Part shown: positions 9,425 to 17,212 of the stretch, in pieces | Numbering within the stretch: the stretch's first letter is position 1 | Layout: each line of letters opens with the position of its first letter | Source: Enhygromyxa salina | GTDB lineage: Bacteria; Myxococcota_A; Polyangia; Nannocystales; Nannocystaceae | Direction: 5' to 3' | Assembly (NCBI RefSeq): GCF_002994635.1 | Contig: NZ_PVNL01000135.1 | Location: forward strand, 372,001 to 436,000 | DNA length: 64,000 nt | Position numbers and translations under genes: made by a program | The notes under the pieces: generated by a model | Seen by the model: the letters and a program-made list of their open reading frames with translations, nothing else | Databases searched by the model: none | What the model was told of the DNA's origin: nothing

Positions 9425-11212
9425 TCAGTAGGCCTGAAGTTGAGCGAGCAGTAGTTCGCGAGCGAGATCCTTCGCGTTGGACTCCGGGCCCAGGTACTCG
9501 CGGGGCTCGGCGTCGATGGCGAGCAGGCGCTGGAGCTCGGCCTTGGCTCGCTTGGGCTGACCGGCGGCGAGCAGGGCCTCGAGATAAAGTCGGATTTGCA
9601 GCGGGTCCTCGAGAGACAGTTTTCGCAAGAACTCGGCGGAGGCCTGATAATCGCCGCAGAGAACACGAATTGCGGCGTAGACCGGGAGTGCATACGCCGG
9701 ATGTTGAACGGCGTGCTCAGTGAGCGTCTCGATCTCGTCGCGGGCGCTCCAGGGATCGCCCGCGAGCGCCCTGGAGATGTTTATCATGTACACATATTGC
9801 ACACGGACCGCATCATCTTGCCCGAGTTCGCCTTCAACGGCGGCTTGCAGGTCCGGAGTGATCTGAGCAAGACTCGTTGAATCATCGATGTGGTTTGAAA
9901 GAACGATCGATGCAGCACGAATACAAAAAGGTGCATCCCAACCAACGCCCTGACAAAATTGCGGGAGTGAGTCCCAGTCCCACTTTTTCGACCACTGCTC
10001 ACGACTCGGCGGGCTCCAAATTTCGTTCCCGAATTGCACGACATCGACGTCGACCCAGGCCGTGTCGCCCGCAGTCCAATGTGTGCTCAGCTCGATATCC
10101 GCGAGTCGTGCCGCCGTCATCCATCCTAATCGGCGATCCTTGCTTGGTTCATGTCGCAGGCTCCATTCTACAAAATGACGCTGCTGAGATTCTCCATTTG
10201 TCAACGAGGGCCAGCCCCTCCGATCGCGCTCCAGCGACGCAAAAATGGCCAGCTCATGACGCGACCATGCATGGTTTGGCTGCTTGCGAATCGCAGCGAC
10301 CAGTTTTCGCCGCCACGCGACGACATCCGCCGACTCATGCAAGCTTCGCAAGCGCAGACCTGGGTGCAGCAGCAGACCCACATCGCGCAAGACCTCTTCG
10401 CCAGCGCTGTCCTCCGGCTCGAACTCAGCCTCGATCCCCGCCTCTAGCATCCCGTCGTGCTGAGTCAACGCCGACGCGAGGTCATACTGCCGACTATCCA
10501 CGGGGAACCATCCGGGCGCGCTCACCCGCGGGTTGTCCAGCACACAAAACCCGCAATGCCGGGCCTCGGCGACGGCCCAGCGCACTCGCCAGAGCTCGCG
10601 CAGCGAGTCGACGCCTACCCAGCATACCGACTTGGCAGGGTTCGCCCTCAGCGTCTCCACCAGTCCGGCGAACGCCGAGTCGGGCTCCAGCGTCTCAACT
10701 TCGATGTCCAGCTCGGCCAGCGCCAACTCGAGGCCCCCGCCGCGCCAGGCTACGCCCGGCCACCAACGTGCCCCGATACGCAGACCCTCAGCTGCGAACT
10801 GCGGCACCCCCGGTGGGCACTTGATGAAGTGGGAGACCCAATCATGCAGATCAGGGCTCTCGAATTTGAGCCGGTCGCTCACCGCCGCCTCCGTCCAGAG
10901 CACCAGACGCAGCGAGCGCTGCGCGATGATCGGTCGGTTGATGTTCAACCAGTCGAGATCGATCGGCAGCACGAGCAACAGCACAAGCGCGCCTGGCTCG
11001 CAGTCCATGAGGTCTGCGGCGTCAGCCGTGACCCTCGCGTCGCCGTCGATCTCTCGCAGTACTCCCAGCAACGCTCGCAGCCGCGCGGGCTGAGCGTCGC
11101 GGATCATCACGATGACCCCCTTGCGCCCGAGGTGAAGCCAGCGCCGCAGCGCCCTCAGCCACTCGCCTTCGGCAGCTTGATCTTCAGCAGGAGGGGATGT
11201 GGGAAGAACCAT
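9425..11212 (-). CDS. large unknown partner protein of the KAP-like ATPase, TPR-like C-terminus
   Basis: I do not recognise a named family for this roughly 595-residue protein. The N-terminus (about 25-140) alternates hydrophobic strands and charged helices: RKGVIVMIRDAQP, ALVLLLVLPIDLDWLN and LRLVLWTEAAVSDRL look like a Rossmann-like or receiver-like sheet. The middle is Trp-rich (WWPGVAWRGGG, WVDVDVVQFGNEIW, REQWSKKWDWDSLPQF). The last 130 residues form helical hairpins typical of TPR-like repeats (YALPVYAAIRVLCGDYQASAEFL, IRLYLEALLAAGQPKRAKAELQRLL). Start: ATG at 11212 with GAGAG five bases upstream; a GTG at 11245 is also possible. Either way the gene overlaps the ATPase end by 58-91 bp, so the two are coupled. 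Base composition around 9600-10500 is more AT-rich than in neighbouring genes, suggesting transfer or relaxed selection. Confidence 0.75.
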   Translation of the reverse strand: MVLPTSPPAEDQAAEGEWLRALRRWLHLGRKGVIVMIRDAQPARLRALLGVLREIDGDARVTADAADLMDCEPGALVLLLVLPIDLDWLNINRPIIAQRSLRLVLWTEAAVSDRLKFESPDLHDWVSHFIKCPPGVPQFAAEGLRIGARWWPGVAWRGGGLELALAELDIEVETLEPDSAFAGLVETLRANPAKSVCWVGVDSLRELWRVRWAVAEARHCGFCVLDNPRVSAPGWFPVDSRQYDLASALTQHDGMLEAGIEAEFEPEDSAGEEVLRDVGLLLHPGLRLRSLHESADVVAWRRKLVAAIRKQPNHAWSRHELAIFASLERDRRGWPSLTNGESQQRHFVEWSLRHEPSKDRRLGWMTAARLADIELSTHWTAGDTAWVDVDVVQFGNEIWSPPSREQWSKKWDWDSLPQFCQGVGWDAPFCIRAASIVLSNHIDDSTSLAQITPDLQAAVEGELGQDDAVRVQYVYMINISRALAGDPWSARDEIETLTEHAVQHPAYALPVYAAIRVLCGDYQASAEFLRKLSLEDPLQIRLYLEALLAAGQPKRAKAELQRLLAIDAEPREYLGPESNAKDLARELLLAQLQAY

Positions 11213-12534
11213 TCGCTCTCGTTGGGATAGGGGAGAATCAGGCACAGATCCAACATCTCGGCGACAACTCCGTCATCGGGGAGCACGTCGGGGTTGTCGA
11301 GCAGTCGCCGGAGAACGTCGAGGTGCTTCTGCGTCAGGCCCGCCTCAGTTTCCTCGCGGAGATTGTCGAGGGCTCGATCGACGATCGCCTCGTTGACCTG
11401 TTCCAAGCCGTCGTCCCAGGCCGGACCCGAGAGCTCGCGGATCAGCCGCACGAACTCGCGCATGCGCCCGCCCGAGTAGTACGCCAGCTTGCGCAACAGC
11501 GGCTCTGCGACCATTCCGCCGAGATCGTCGGTCCGCCGACGAAAGACCTCCACGCACAGATCGATCCCCCTGCCCCCAGGCTCCCAGCTCCGCGGATCGT
11601 CGCGATCGATGACCGGCGCGTTGGTCAGGATCTTGGTCGTGAATTGCCGTACTTGCTTACGCAACGAGCCCCAGTGCAGGGCCATGGGACCTGTCAACAC
11701 CACGTCGCACTCGAGGCTGCCGAGCAGCGACGAGTCAACGAACATCGCCTCGGTCTGCGCTCGCTTCTTGACGCGGTCGAGTCCGTCGACAAACACGGTC
11801 AAACGAGTCGCGTGACGACTCTGTAGATCTCCAATAAGGGCATTGACAGCCTCGAGCAGCTGGCGGACGGCTTGGTCCTGATCGCTTCGCGGCGTGCGGC
11901 CGGGGATGCCTATCTTGAACTGAAACGACTTGGCCACCTCGCTGACTGCAACCAAGCCCGCACCGACGAGCGCCCCCGTACCACTGGTACCGACCGTGAG
12001 CGCACCACCGGCGAGCGCCGCGACCGACGACGCCAGCTTGGCGAGATCAAACTCGCCCTTGTTTCCCTTGTCCTCGGCAAAGTTCCGACCTGCCGCCTCG
12101 AGACCCTGCCGCAGCTGCTTGTCCCATTTGTGGCCGAATCGCTCCTCCGCCGCCGCGAAGACGCCCAGCCCGACGAGCAGTACGACCTCCCAGGGCTGAA
12201 CCCGATCCAACGCGGCGATATCACCGAGCCGCTGCTCGAAGTGTTCGACCAAATCGAGGAACACCACGGGTCCGCTCTCGCTGCGTGCCTCGGCGATGCC
12301 CATGAGCTCAGTCGACTTGCCGCTGCCAAGCCCACCGAGGATCATGAAACGCTTGTGTCCGCCCATGGGCCGCGCGAGTTCGCGGACGATCTCCTTGGCA
12401 GGGCTGTACTTACGCTCCACCCGCCAAGGCTTGTCCGCGGGCTTCTCTGGGTCGAAGCGCTCGTAGACCGTCGCCCAGATCTTCTGCTCGCGGGTTTGCT
12501 CGGTCACGGCGACAGTGTACACACCCGGCCGCAC
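11155..12534 (-). CDS. KAP-like P-loop ATPase with hydrophobic insert
   Basis: The 459-residue P-loop NTPase has Walker A GGLGSGKST at 67-75 and Walker B with the following residues in TVFVDGLDRV (about 247-255), the D-x-L-D-R arrangement seen in KAP/STAND-type ATPases. Between the two motifs is a Gly/Ala-rich hydrophobic stretch (about 168-200: LASSVAALAGGALTV then GALVGAGLVAVSEV). In KAP ATPases a membrane segment sits in just this place. The C-terminal half resembles a helical winged-helix/lid region and ends LLLKIKLPKASG. GTG at 12534 is used as start; GTGs a few codons later are alternatives. It is encoded between a broken small gene and an overlapping large partner. KAP proteins include phage-defence and membrane-complex organisers; the role here is inferred only from architecture. 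Confidence 0.75.
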   Translation of the reverse strand: MRPGVYTVAVTEQTREQKIWATVYERFDPEKPADKPWRVERKYSPAKEIVRELARPMGGHKRFMILGGLGSGKSTELMGIAEARSESGPVVFLDLVEHFEQRLGDIAALDRVQPWEVVLLVGLGVFAAAEERFGHKWDKQLRQGLEAAGRNFAEDKGNKGEFDLAKLASSVAALAGGALTVGTSGTGALVGAGLVAVSEVAKSFQFKIGIPGRTPRSDQDQAVRQLLEAVNALIGDLQSRHATRLTVFVDGLDRVKKRAQTEAMFVDSSLLGSLECDVVLTGPMALHWGSLRKQVRQFTTKILTNAPVIDRDDPRSWEPGGRGIDLCVEVFRRRTDDLGGMVAEPLLRKLAYYSGGRMREFVRLIRELSGPAWDDGLEQVNEAIVDRALDNLREETEAGLTQKHLDVLRRLLDNPDVLPDDGVVAEMLDLCLILPYPNESEWFFPHPLLLKIKLPKASG

Positions 12535-12559
12535 GCGTGGCCCAACAGTTTACTGGCGG

Positions 12560-12911
12560 CTACTCTGGCGAGTCGACGCCCGACCGCGACCGTGTCGGCG
12601 GCGGCGTCGCCAGTCGCGCCTCGCAACGCTGCTGATCGTCGTCGAGTGTGCCCTCGATCGACGTGGTGATCTCGCGCGCCTTGTCGGGCCTGTCATCGTC
12701 CAATTTCTTGCTGCTGACGGCGCGACAAAGAAGCTCGCCGATGTCACCGACTTCGAACCTCCGTGTTCGCTCGCAGCTTCACGACGAGCAGACCGCATTC
12801 GTCGGCGGACAGCTGGAAAGTCAGGCGCAGGAGGACGAGGGACTCGAGCACTGGCGTGTCGGCAGACACCGGGGACGGAGAGTACAGCACTTCACCAATC
12901 GACCACGACAA
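12560..12911 (-). pseudogene. frameshifted small gene upstream of the KAP-like ATPase
   Basis: Two overlapping minus-strand frames join into one plausible protein of about 115 residues. The first frame (12744 to a GTG at 12890 or TTG at 12911) reads LVLLRLTFQLSADECGLL then VVKLRANTEVR before a TGA. The second (12560-12778) continues with RFEVGDIGELLCRAVSSKK and ends in a Pro/Arg-rich tail. The join is at about 12750-12765, requiring a one-base shift. It lies 25 bp upstream of the ATPase on the same strand, so it looks like the first gene of that cassette. It is either a decayed gene, a programmed frameshift or a sequencing error. No named family is recognised. Confidence 0.45.
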
Positions 12912-12939
12912 TGCCGGGTAGCCCGGCTACCATGAGCGC

Positions 12940-15303
12940 ATGCGCGAGCAGCCCACTGATCCCGACGAGGATCGGGGTGGATCATCGATCCACAGCGGCC
13001 GGGTCCCGTGGTCCCGCGCGCTGCTGCTGTTGGCCGTCGCCGGCCCTGCGCTGTGGCTCGGCGGCGTCAAGCCGTGGGTGATACCCGCGTTCGTGCTGCT
13101 CGTGGCCGGGCTGCTGATCCGCCGCTGCCTGCGAAGCGAGACCCCGCTGCGGGTCCCGGCCGGTTGGTGGCTGGGCCTGCTGGCTGCGACCCTGTGCCTG
13201 ATCCAGTGGATGCCGCTGCCGCCCGCGCTGCTGCGGCTCCTCGCGCCCGAGCTGACCCAAACCATCACCGAGATGCTCGCGGGCACGGGTCTCGACGGCT
13301 GGAACCGGCTGTCGATCCACCCAGGTCAGACCGGCCTGGAGTTCGCGCGGGTCCTGGGCCTGGCCGGGCTGTTCGTGGCCGCGGCGCAGCTGAGCTGGCG
13401 GATGGTCGCGTCCTACGTGAGCCTGACCGGGACCCTGGTGGCGATCATCGGGCTGACCCAAAAGCTGACTGGCGCCACGGCGATCTACGGGTTGTACGTG
13501 CCCCGCCAGCAGCTCGCCGGGCTCGGGCAGGCGCTGGGCTCCCCGCTGCTGACCAGCTTCATCAACCCCAATCACCAGTCGGGCTTGCTGCTGGTCGGGC
13601 TGTTCGCGGCCGCCTCGATGGCGGTGGATCTGCACGCCCGGGCCAAACAGACCCGCGGTCGTCAGCCGAGCGAGCGCCTGGCTGACCGCGCGTACTTGGC
13701 CGCGGGCGCTGTCGCGATCCAGACGACCGCGCTGGTGCTCTCGATGTCCCGCGGCGCGCTCGCTAGCTTGGCGCTGGTCGGTCCGCTGGTCCTGGTGTTG
13801 GCGCTGCGCCAGGCGAGGACCGGCGGGCTCGAGCCCGAGCACGGCCGCCGTCGGCGGGTCGGCCTGACGGTCGTCGTGGTCGGCATGCTGGCGCTCGCGC
13901 TGACCCAGGGCGCGTGGCAACAGCTAGCCAGCTTGCGCGACCCCACCACGTTCACGGAGAAATTTCGGATCGCGCGCGAGGGCCTGCAGCTGATCTCACT
14001 CTCGCCAGTGCTGGGGATCGGTCGTGGCGCGTTCGTGGATCTGTTCCCGCTGGTCGACAGCCGGCCGGGGCCGATCCAGTTCACCCACCTCGAGTCGACG
14101 CCGATCGCGTTCCTGGTCGAGTGGGGCCCGGTGCCGGGCGCCGTGATCGTGCTGGGGCTGGGCTGGTGGTGGGTTCGGAGCTTTCGCGCGAACCAGAGCC
14201 TGGGCCGGCGGCTGGCCCTGTGTGGGCTGCTCGCGCTGGGGATCCAGAGCTGCGCCGACTTCTCGCTGGACTACTTGGGGGTCGCGGGGCCAGCGGTGGC
14301 GCTGGCGGGCGCGCTGGGGGCCTCGGCGAGCGGGCGGGTGTTGCCGCGTCGCGCGGCCATGATCACGACGATCGTCGGCCTCGTGCTCGCGCAGTTCGTG
14401 GCGATCACATCGATCCCCGCGAGCTGGTCGCAGCGACGCCCGCGAGACCGCGCGGTGCTGGCGGGCGAGCTCCCGGTCGCGTCAGCCCTGCGCCAGACCC
14501 CGCTCGATGGCTGGCTGCACCTGGCGATGGCGCGCGAGCTCGCGGGCGCGGGTGAGTGGGAGCCGGCGCTGCAGCGGGCCGAGGTTGCGATCCGCCTGCG
14601 CCCCGCCTCGCTCGACGCCCACCTGCTCGCGGCCAAGATCGCGGCTGAGCTCGGCGCCCCGCTCGACTCGATCGCGCACGTGAAGCAAGGCCTCGAGGGT
14701 CTGCGCGAGCCGGTCCCCGAGGCGCTGGTCGACTGGCTGATCGTGGGCGTTCCAGCTCCCGAGCAGCTGCCCAACGTCGCGCCCGAAGATGGCGAGGCTT
14801 GGGTCGCGCTGGCCCGGGCGGTCGCGACCCAGTCTCCCGCCCACGCGCGCGCGCTCGCGACCGCACGCGCGCGCACCCACCCCGAGGACCCCGAGCCGCT
14901 CCGGCTTCAGGCTGCGCTCGCGCTCGAGGCCAACAACCCCGGGCTCGCGCTGCACCACGCCCGGTTGCTCGTGCAGCTGCAGCCACACGAGGAGTCCGCC
15001 CATCGACTCCGCGCCAACGCTCGGTTCGCCCACAACACCCGCTCGCAAGACGAGGCGGCGGTCGCCGAGCTCGAGCTCGCCCACGCGGGTGGGCGGGTCA
15101 ACGATCTGGGGGTCATCGACGAGCTGCTGATCCTGGGTCTGCTGCGCCTGGCCGACGACACCTCGCTCAACCGCGCCGAGTCGCTGCTCGATGGACTGCT
15201 CGCCCGCCGGGCCAAGCCCGACGCCCGGCGACGACGCAAGGCCCTGGCCGAGCGGGTCCAGACCGCCCGGGCCAAAGGCACAACTGGGGCGATAGCGCCC
15301 TGA
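12940..15303 (+). CDS. O-antigen ligase/Wzy-like membrane protein with C-terminal TPR region
   Basis: The 787-residue protein has about ten to twelve transmembrane helices in residues 25-500 (for example LLLLAVAGPALWLGGV, VIPAFVLLVAGLLI, VGLTVVVVGMLALAL). The Wzy_C-type core includes LLTSFINPNHQSGLLLVGLF and ALVLSMSRGALASLALV, and the large periplasmic loop ends VLGIGRGAFVDLFPL. This is the signature region of O-antigen ligases and polymerases (Wzy_C family). The C-terminal 280 residues are soluble TPR-like helices (GEWEPALQRAEVAIRLRPASLDAHLLAAKIAAELG). In this family the enzymes transfer or polymerise lipid-linked polysaccharide at the periplasmic face. The GT4 gene on the opposite strand fits a polysaccharide locus. 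Ligase and polymerase cannot be separated by sequence alone. Confidence 0.82.
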   Translation: MREQPTDPDEDRGGSSIHSGRVPWSRALLLLAVAGPALWLGGVKPWVIPAFVLLVAGLLIRRCLRSETPLRVPAGWWLGLLAATLCLIQWMPLPPALLRLLAPELTQTITEMLAGTGLDGWNRLSIHPGQTGLEFARVLGLAGLFVAAAQLSWRMVASYVSLTGTLVAIIGLTQKLTGATAIYGLYVPRQQLAGLGQALGSPLLTSFINPNHQSGLLLVGLFAAASMAVDLHARAKQTRGRQPSERLADRAYLAAGAVAIQTTALVLSMSRGALASLALVGPLVLVLALRQARTGGLEPEHGRRRRVGLTVVVVGMLALALTQGAWQQLASLRDPTTFTEKFRIAREGLQLISLSPVLGIGRGAFVDLFPLVDSRPGPIQFTHLESTPIAFLVEWGPVPGAVIVLGLGWWWVRSFRANQSLGRRLALCGLLALGIQSCADFSLDYLGVAGPAVALAGALGASASGRVLPRRAAMITTIVGLVLAQFVAITSIPASWSQRRPRDRAVLAGELPVASALRQTPLDGWLHLAMARELAGAGEWEPALQRAEVAIRLRPASLDAHLLAAKIAAELGAPLDSIAHVKQGLEGLREPVPEALVDWLIVGVPAPEQLPNVAPEDGEAWVALARAVATQSPAHARALATARARTHPEDPEPLRLQAALALEANNPGLALHHARLLVQLQPHEESAHRLRANARFAHNTRSQDEAAVAELELAHAGGRVNDLGVIDELLILGLLRLADDTSLNRAESLLDGLLARRAKPDARRRRKALAERVQTARAKGTTGAIAP

Positions 15304-15430
15304 TTAGTGTGAGCATAAGCGTCCCAATTTTGGCCTCAGCGCGGAGCCCGCAAACACCGTATTGGCCTGGCTCCTGGGCCGCTGCTTGCGTTAGCGTCTG
15401 CCTCTCGGCGGGTGCCCGTCGGTCGCGCTC

Positions 15431-16009
15431 ATGCCGATCAATTATGACATGCTCCACAAGCTCTACACATTGCGACCGACCGCCCGTGAGCTGTTCGGTT
15501 CGATCATACAGGTCGGCGTCGACCAGGGGCGCACCACCGTCGATCAGCTGATCGAAGCGAGCTCCGCGACTCGGCGCCAGGCGATCACGCTGCTGCGCGA
15601 GCTCGAGGAAGCTGGCTGCGGCGAGTTCAAGGTCGGCCGCAAGGGACACCCCAGCAGGTTGGTGTGGGTCGGCGACCCCCGTGAGATCGCGAGGCGGGTG
15701 GTCAGCGGGGAGCTGCCAGACCAGCCGACCGCCGAACAACCGCAGCAGCCGGAGCCGGAGCCGCATGCACCCGACTCGCTCGAGGTCATCGGCGCGCCCG
15801 AGCCCGCGCCCGAGTTGGAGTTGCCCCTGGATCTACCCCTGGAGCTGCCCCAGCCCCCCACGACCGAGCACGCGACCCGCGAGCAGATCGAGCACACCTA
15901 CGTGCTGCGTCCAGATTTCCGAGTCAGCGTGGCGCTCCCAGCCAACGTGACCCGACGTGAGGCCGAGGTCCTGGCCGACTGGATCCGCAACCTCAGCTTC
16001 GAGCGCTGA
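15431..16009 (+). CDS. winged-helix-like DNA-binding protein, unknown
   Basis: The first 85 residues of this 192-residue protein look like a winged helix-turn-helix: TARELFGSIIQVGVDQG, TVDQLIEASSATRRQAITLLRELEEAGCGEFK, then the wing VGRKGHPSRLVWVGDP. A Pro/Glu-rich linker (about 100-145, repeating LPLELPQP-type) joins a short C-terminal domain (TYVLRPDFRVSVALPANVTRREAEVLADWIRNLSFER). That last segment resembles the short C-terminal modules often paired with bacterial wHTH proteins. There is no signal peptide, so it is probably a cytoplasmic regulator. It converges with the glycosyltransferase gene, and the two coding ends overlap by 17 bp (15993-16009). Confidence 0.65.
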   Translation: MPINYDMLHKLYTLRPTARELFGSIIQVGVDQGRTTVDQLIEASSATRRQAITLLRELEEAGCGEFKVGRKGHPSRLVWVGDPREIARRVVSGELPDQPTAEQPQQPEPEPHAPDSLEVIGAPEPAPELELPLDLPLELPQPPTTEHATREQIEHTYVLRPDFRVSVALPANVTRREAEVLADWIRNLSFER

Positions 16010-17180
16010 GCCGCGACCACAGCTTGGCCGGCAGCGACTTCGAGCCTCGCTCGATGACCTCGGCGTAGACCGCCCACGCGCGGCGAACATGGGTCTCGAA
16101 CCCGAACTCGGAGACGAACCGGCGCCGCCCCGCCTGGCCCCAGCGCCGGCGCAGCTCGGAATCCCCAAGCAGCGGCGCGAGGGCAGCGGCGAGCTCCGGC
16201 ACCGCGGCCGGGGCCACCAGCTTGCCCGTCTCGCCGTCGAGCACCGCCTCGGCGATCCCCCCGACGTCGCTGGCGACGACCGGCAAGCCCGCGCGCATGG
16301 CCTCGAGGATCGAGATCGGAAACCCCTCGCGCATGCTCGACAGCAGGAACACCTGGGCGGCGGCGAGCCGCTCGGGCACGTCGTCGCGGGTCCCGAGCAG
16401 CTCGATCCGCGACTCGAGCCCGGTCTCGCGCAGCGCAGCTTCGACCTGGGGACGATCGGGGCCGTCACCGATCAGCTCGCAAGTCCAGGCCAGCTCACGC
16501 AGCTGCGCGAGCGCGTGGATCAGCGTGATCGGATCCTTGGGGTAGTCGAAGCGCGCGACCATGACCAGGCGCGGCGGTGATCGACTCGGATCCGCGCGCA
16601 GCGTGTCGGGGTTGTCGGGCAACGAATTGTGGACCACCGAGAACCCGCTGGCCTGGGCGATCCCGTGCTCGACCCCGATCTGTTTGTCGTGCTCCGACAC
16701 GGCCATGAGCCGATCCGCGAGCGGTCCGGTGCCGAGCTCGGCCAGCCGCGCGACCTGCTGCCGCGCGCTGAGCTTGCCCGAGGTGAACAGCCAGCCGTGG
16801 ACCGTGAACAGCACGGGGATCCGCATGGCCGAGCCGATCACGCGGGCCAGCCAGCCAGCCTTGGTGCTGTGCGCGGTGATCAGATCCGGGTTGAACGCAC
16901 GCATGGCCGTGCGCAGCTGAGCCAGCGCGCGCAGCTCGGCCGCGGGATCGATCTCGCGGACCAGATCCGCGATCGGCCAGACGCTCACGCCAGCTTCACG
17001 CAGGCGCGAGATGAACGGGCCATCGCCGCCCACGAACACCGCGACGGCATGCCCAGCCTGCCCCAGCGCCCGCGCGAGCTCGAGCACGTGCAGCTGGGCC
17101 CCCCCGATCGAGTCGCTGCGGGTGATCACGAACGCGACGCGACGACGTGGGCCAGCCGCCGGATCTCGCTCGGGCTTCAC
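15993..17180 (-). CDS. GT4-family glycosyltransferase (GT-B fold)
   Basis: This 395-residue retaining glycosyltransferase has an N-terminal acceptor-side Rossmann domain (RRVAFVITRSDSIGGAQLHVLELARAL; FNPDLITAHSTKAGWLARV; PVLFTVHGWLF) and a C-terminal donor domain. The latter carries RLVMVARFDYPKDP and the GT4 motif EGFPISILEAMRAGLPVVASDVGG in substance (E-x7-E). The GTG at 17180 is chosen because the sequence further upstream in frame runs into the preceding gene. It is cytoplasmic or peripheral at the inner membrane and uses an activated sugar nucleotide. It lies near the O-antigen-ligase-like gene, which suggests a role in surface polysaccharide. The specific sugar cannot be told. Confidence 0.9.
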   Translation of the reverse strand: MKPERDPAAGPRRRVAFVITRSDSIGGAQLHVLELARALGQAGHAVAVFVGGDGPFISRLREAGVSVWPIADLVREIDPAAELRALAQLRTAMRAFNPDLITAHSTKAGWLARVIGSAMRIPVLFTVHGWLFTSGKLSARQQVARLAELGTGPLADRLMAVSEHDKQIGVEHGIAQASGFSVVHNSLPDNPDTLRADPSRSPPRLVMVARFDYPKDPITLIHALAQLRELAWTCELIGDGPDRPQVEAALRETGLESRIELLGTRDDVPERLAAAQVFLLSSMREGFPISILEAMRAGLPVVASDVGGIAEAVLDGETGKLVAPAAVPELAAALAPLLGDSELRRRWGQAGRRRFVSEFGFETHVRRAWAVYAEVIERGSKSLPAKLWSRLSARS

Positions 17181-17212
17181 GGCCCGATGTTCGCACGCCG
17201 CAAGCCGATCGA

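Noticed and set aside
9425..11212. TIR or receiver domain at the N-terminus of the ATPase partner
   Set aside because: The strand pattern is suggestive, but no TIR catalytic Glu motif or receiver Asp-Asp/Lys signature is present.
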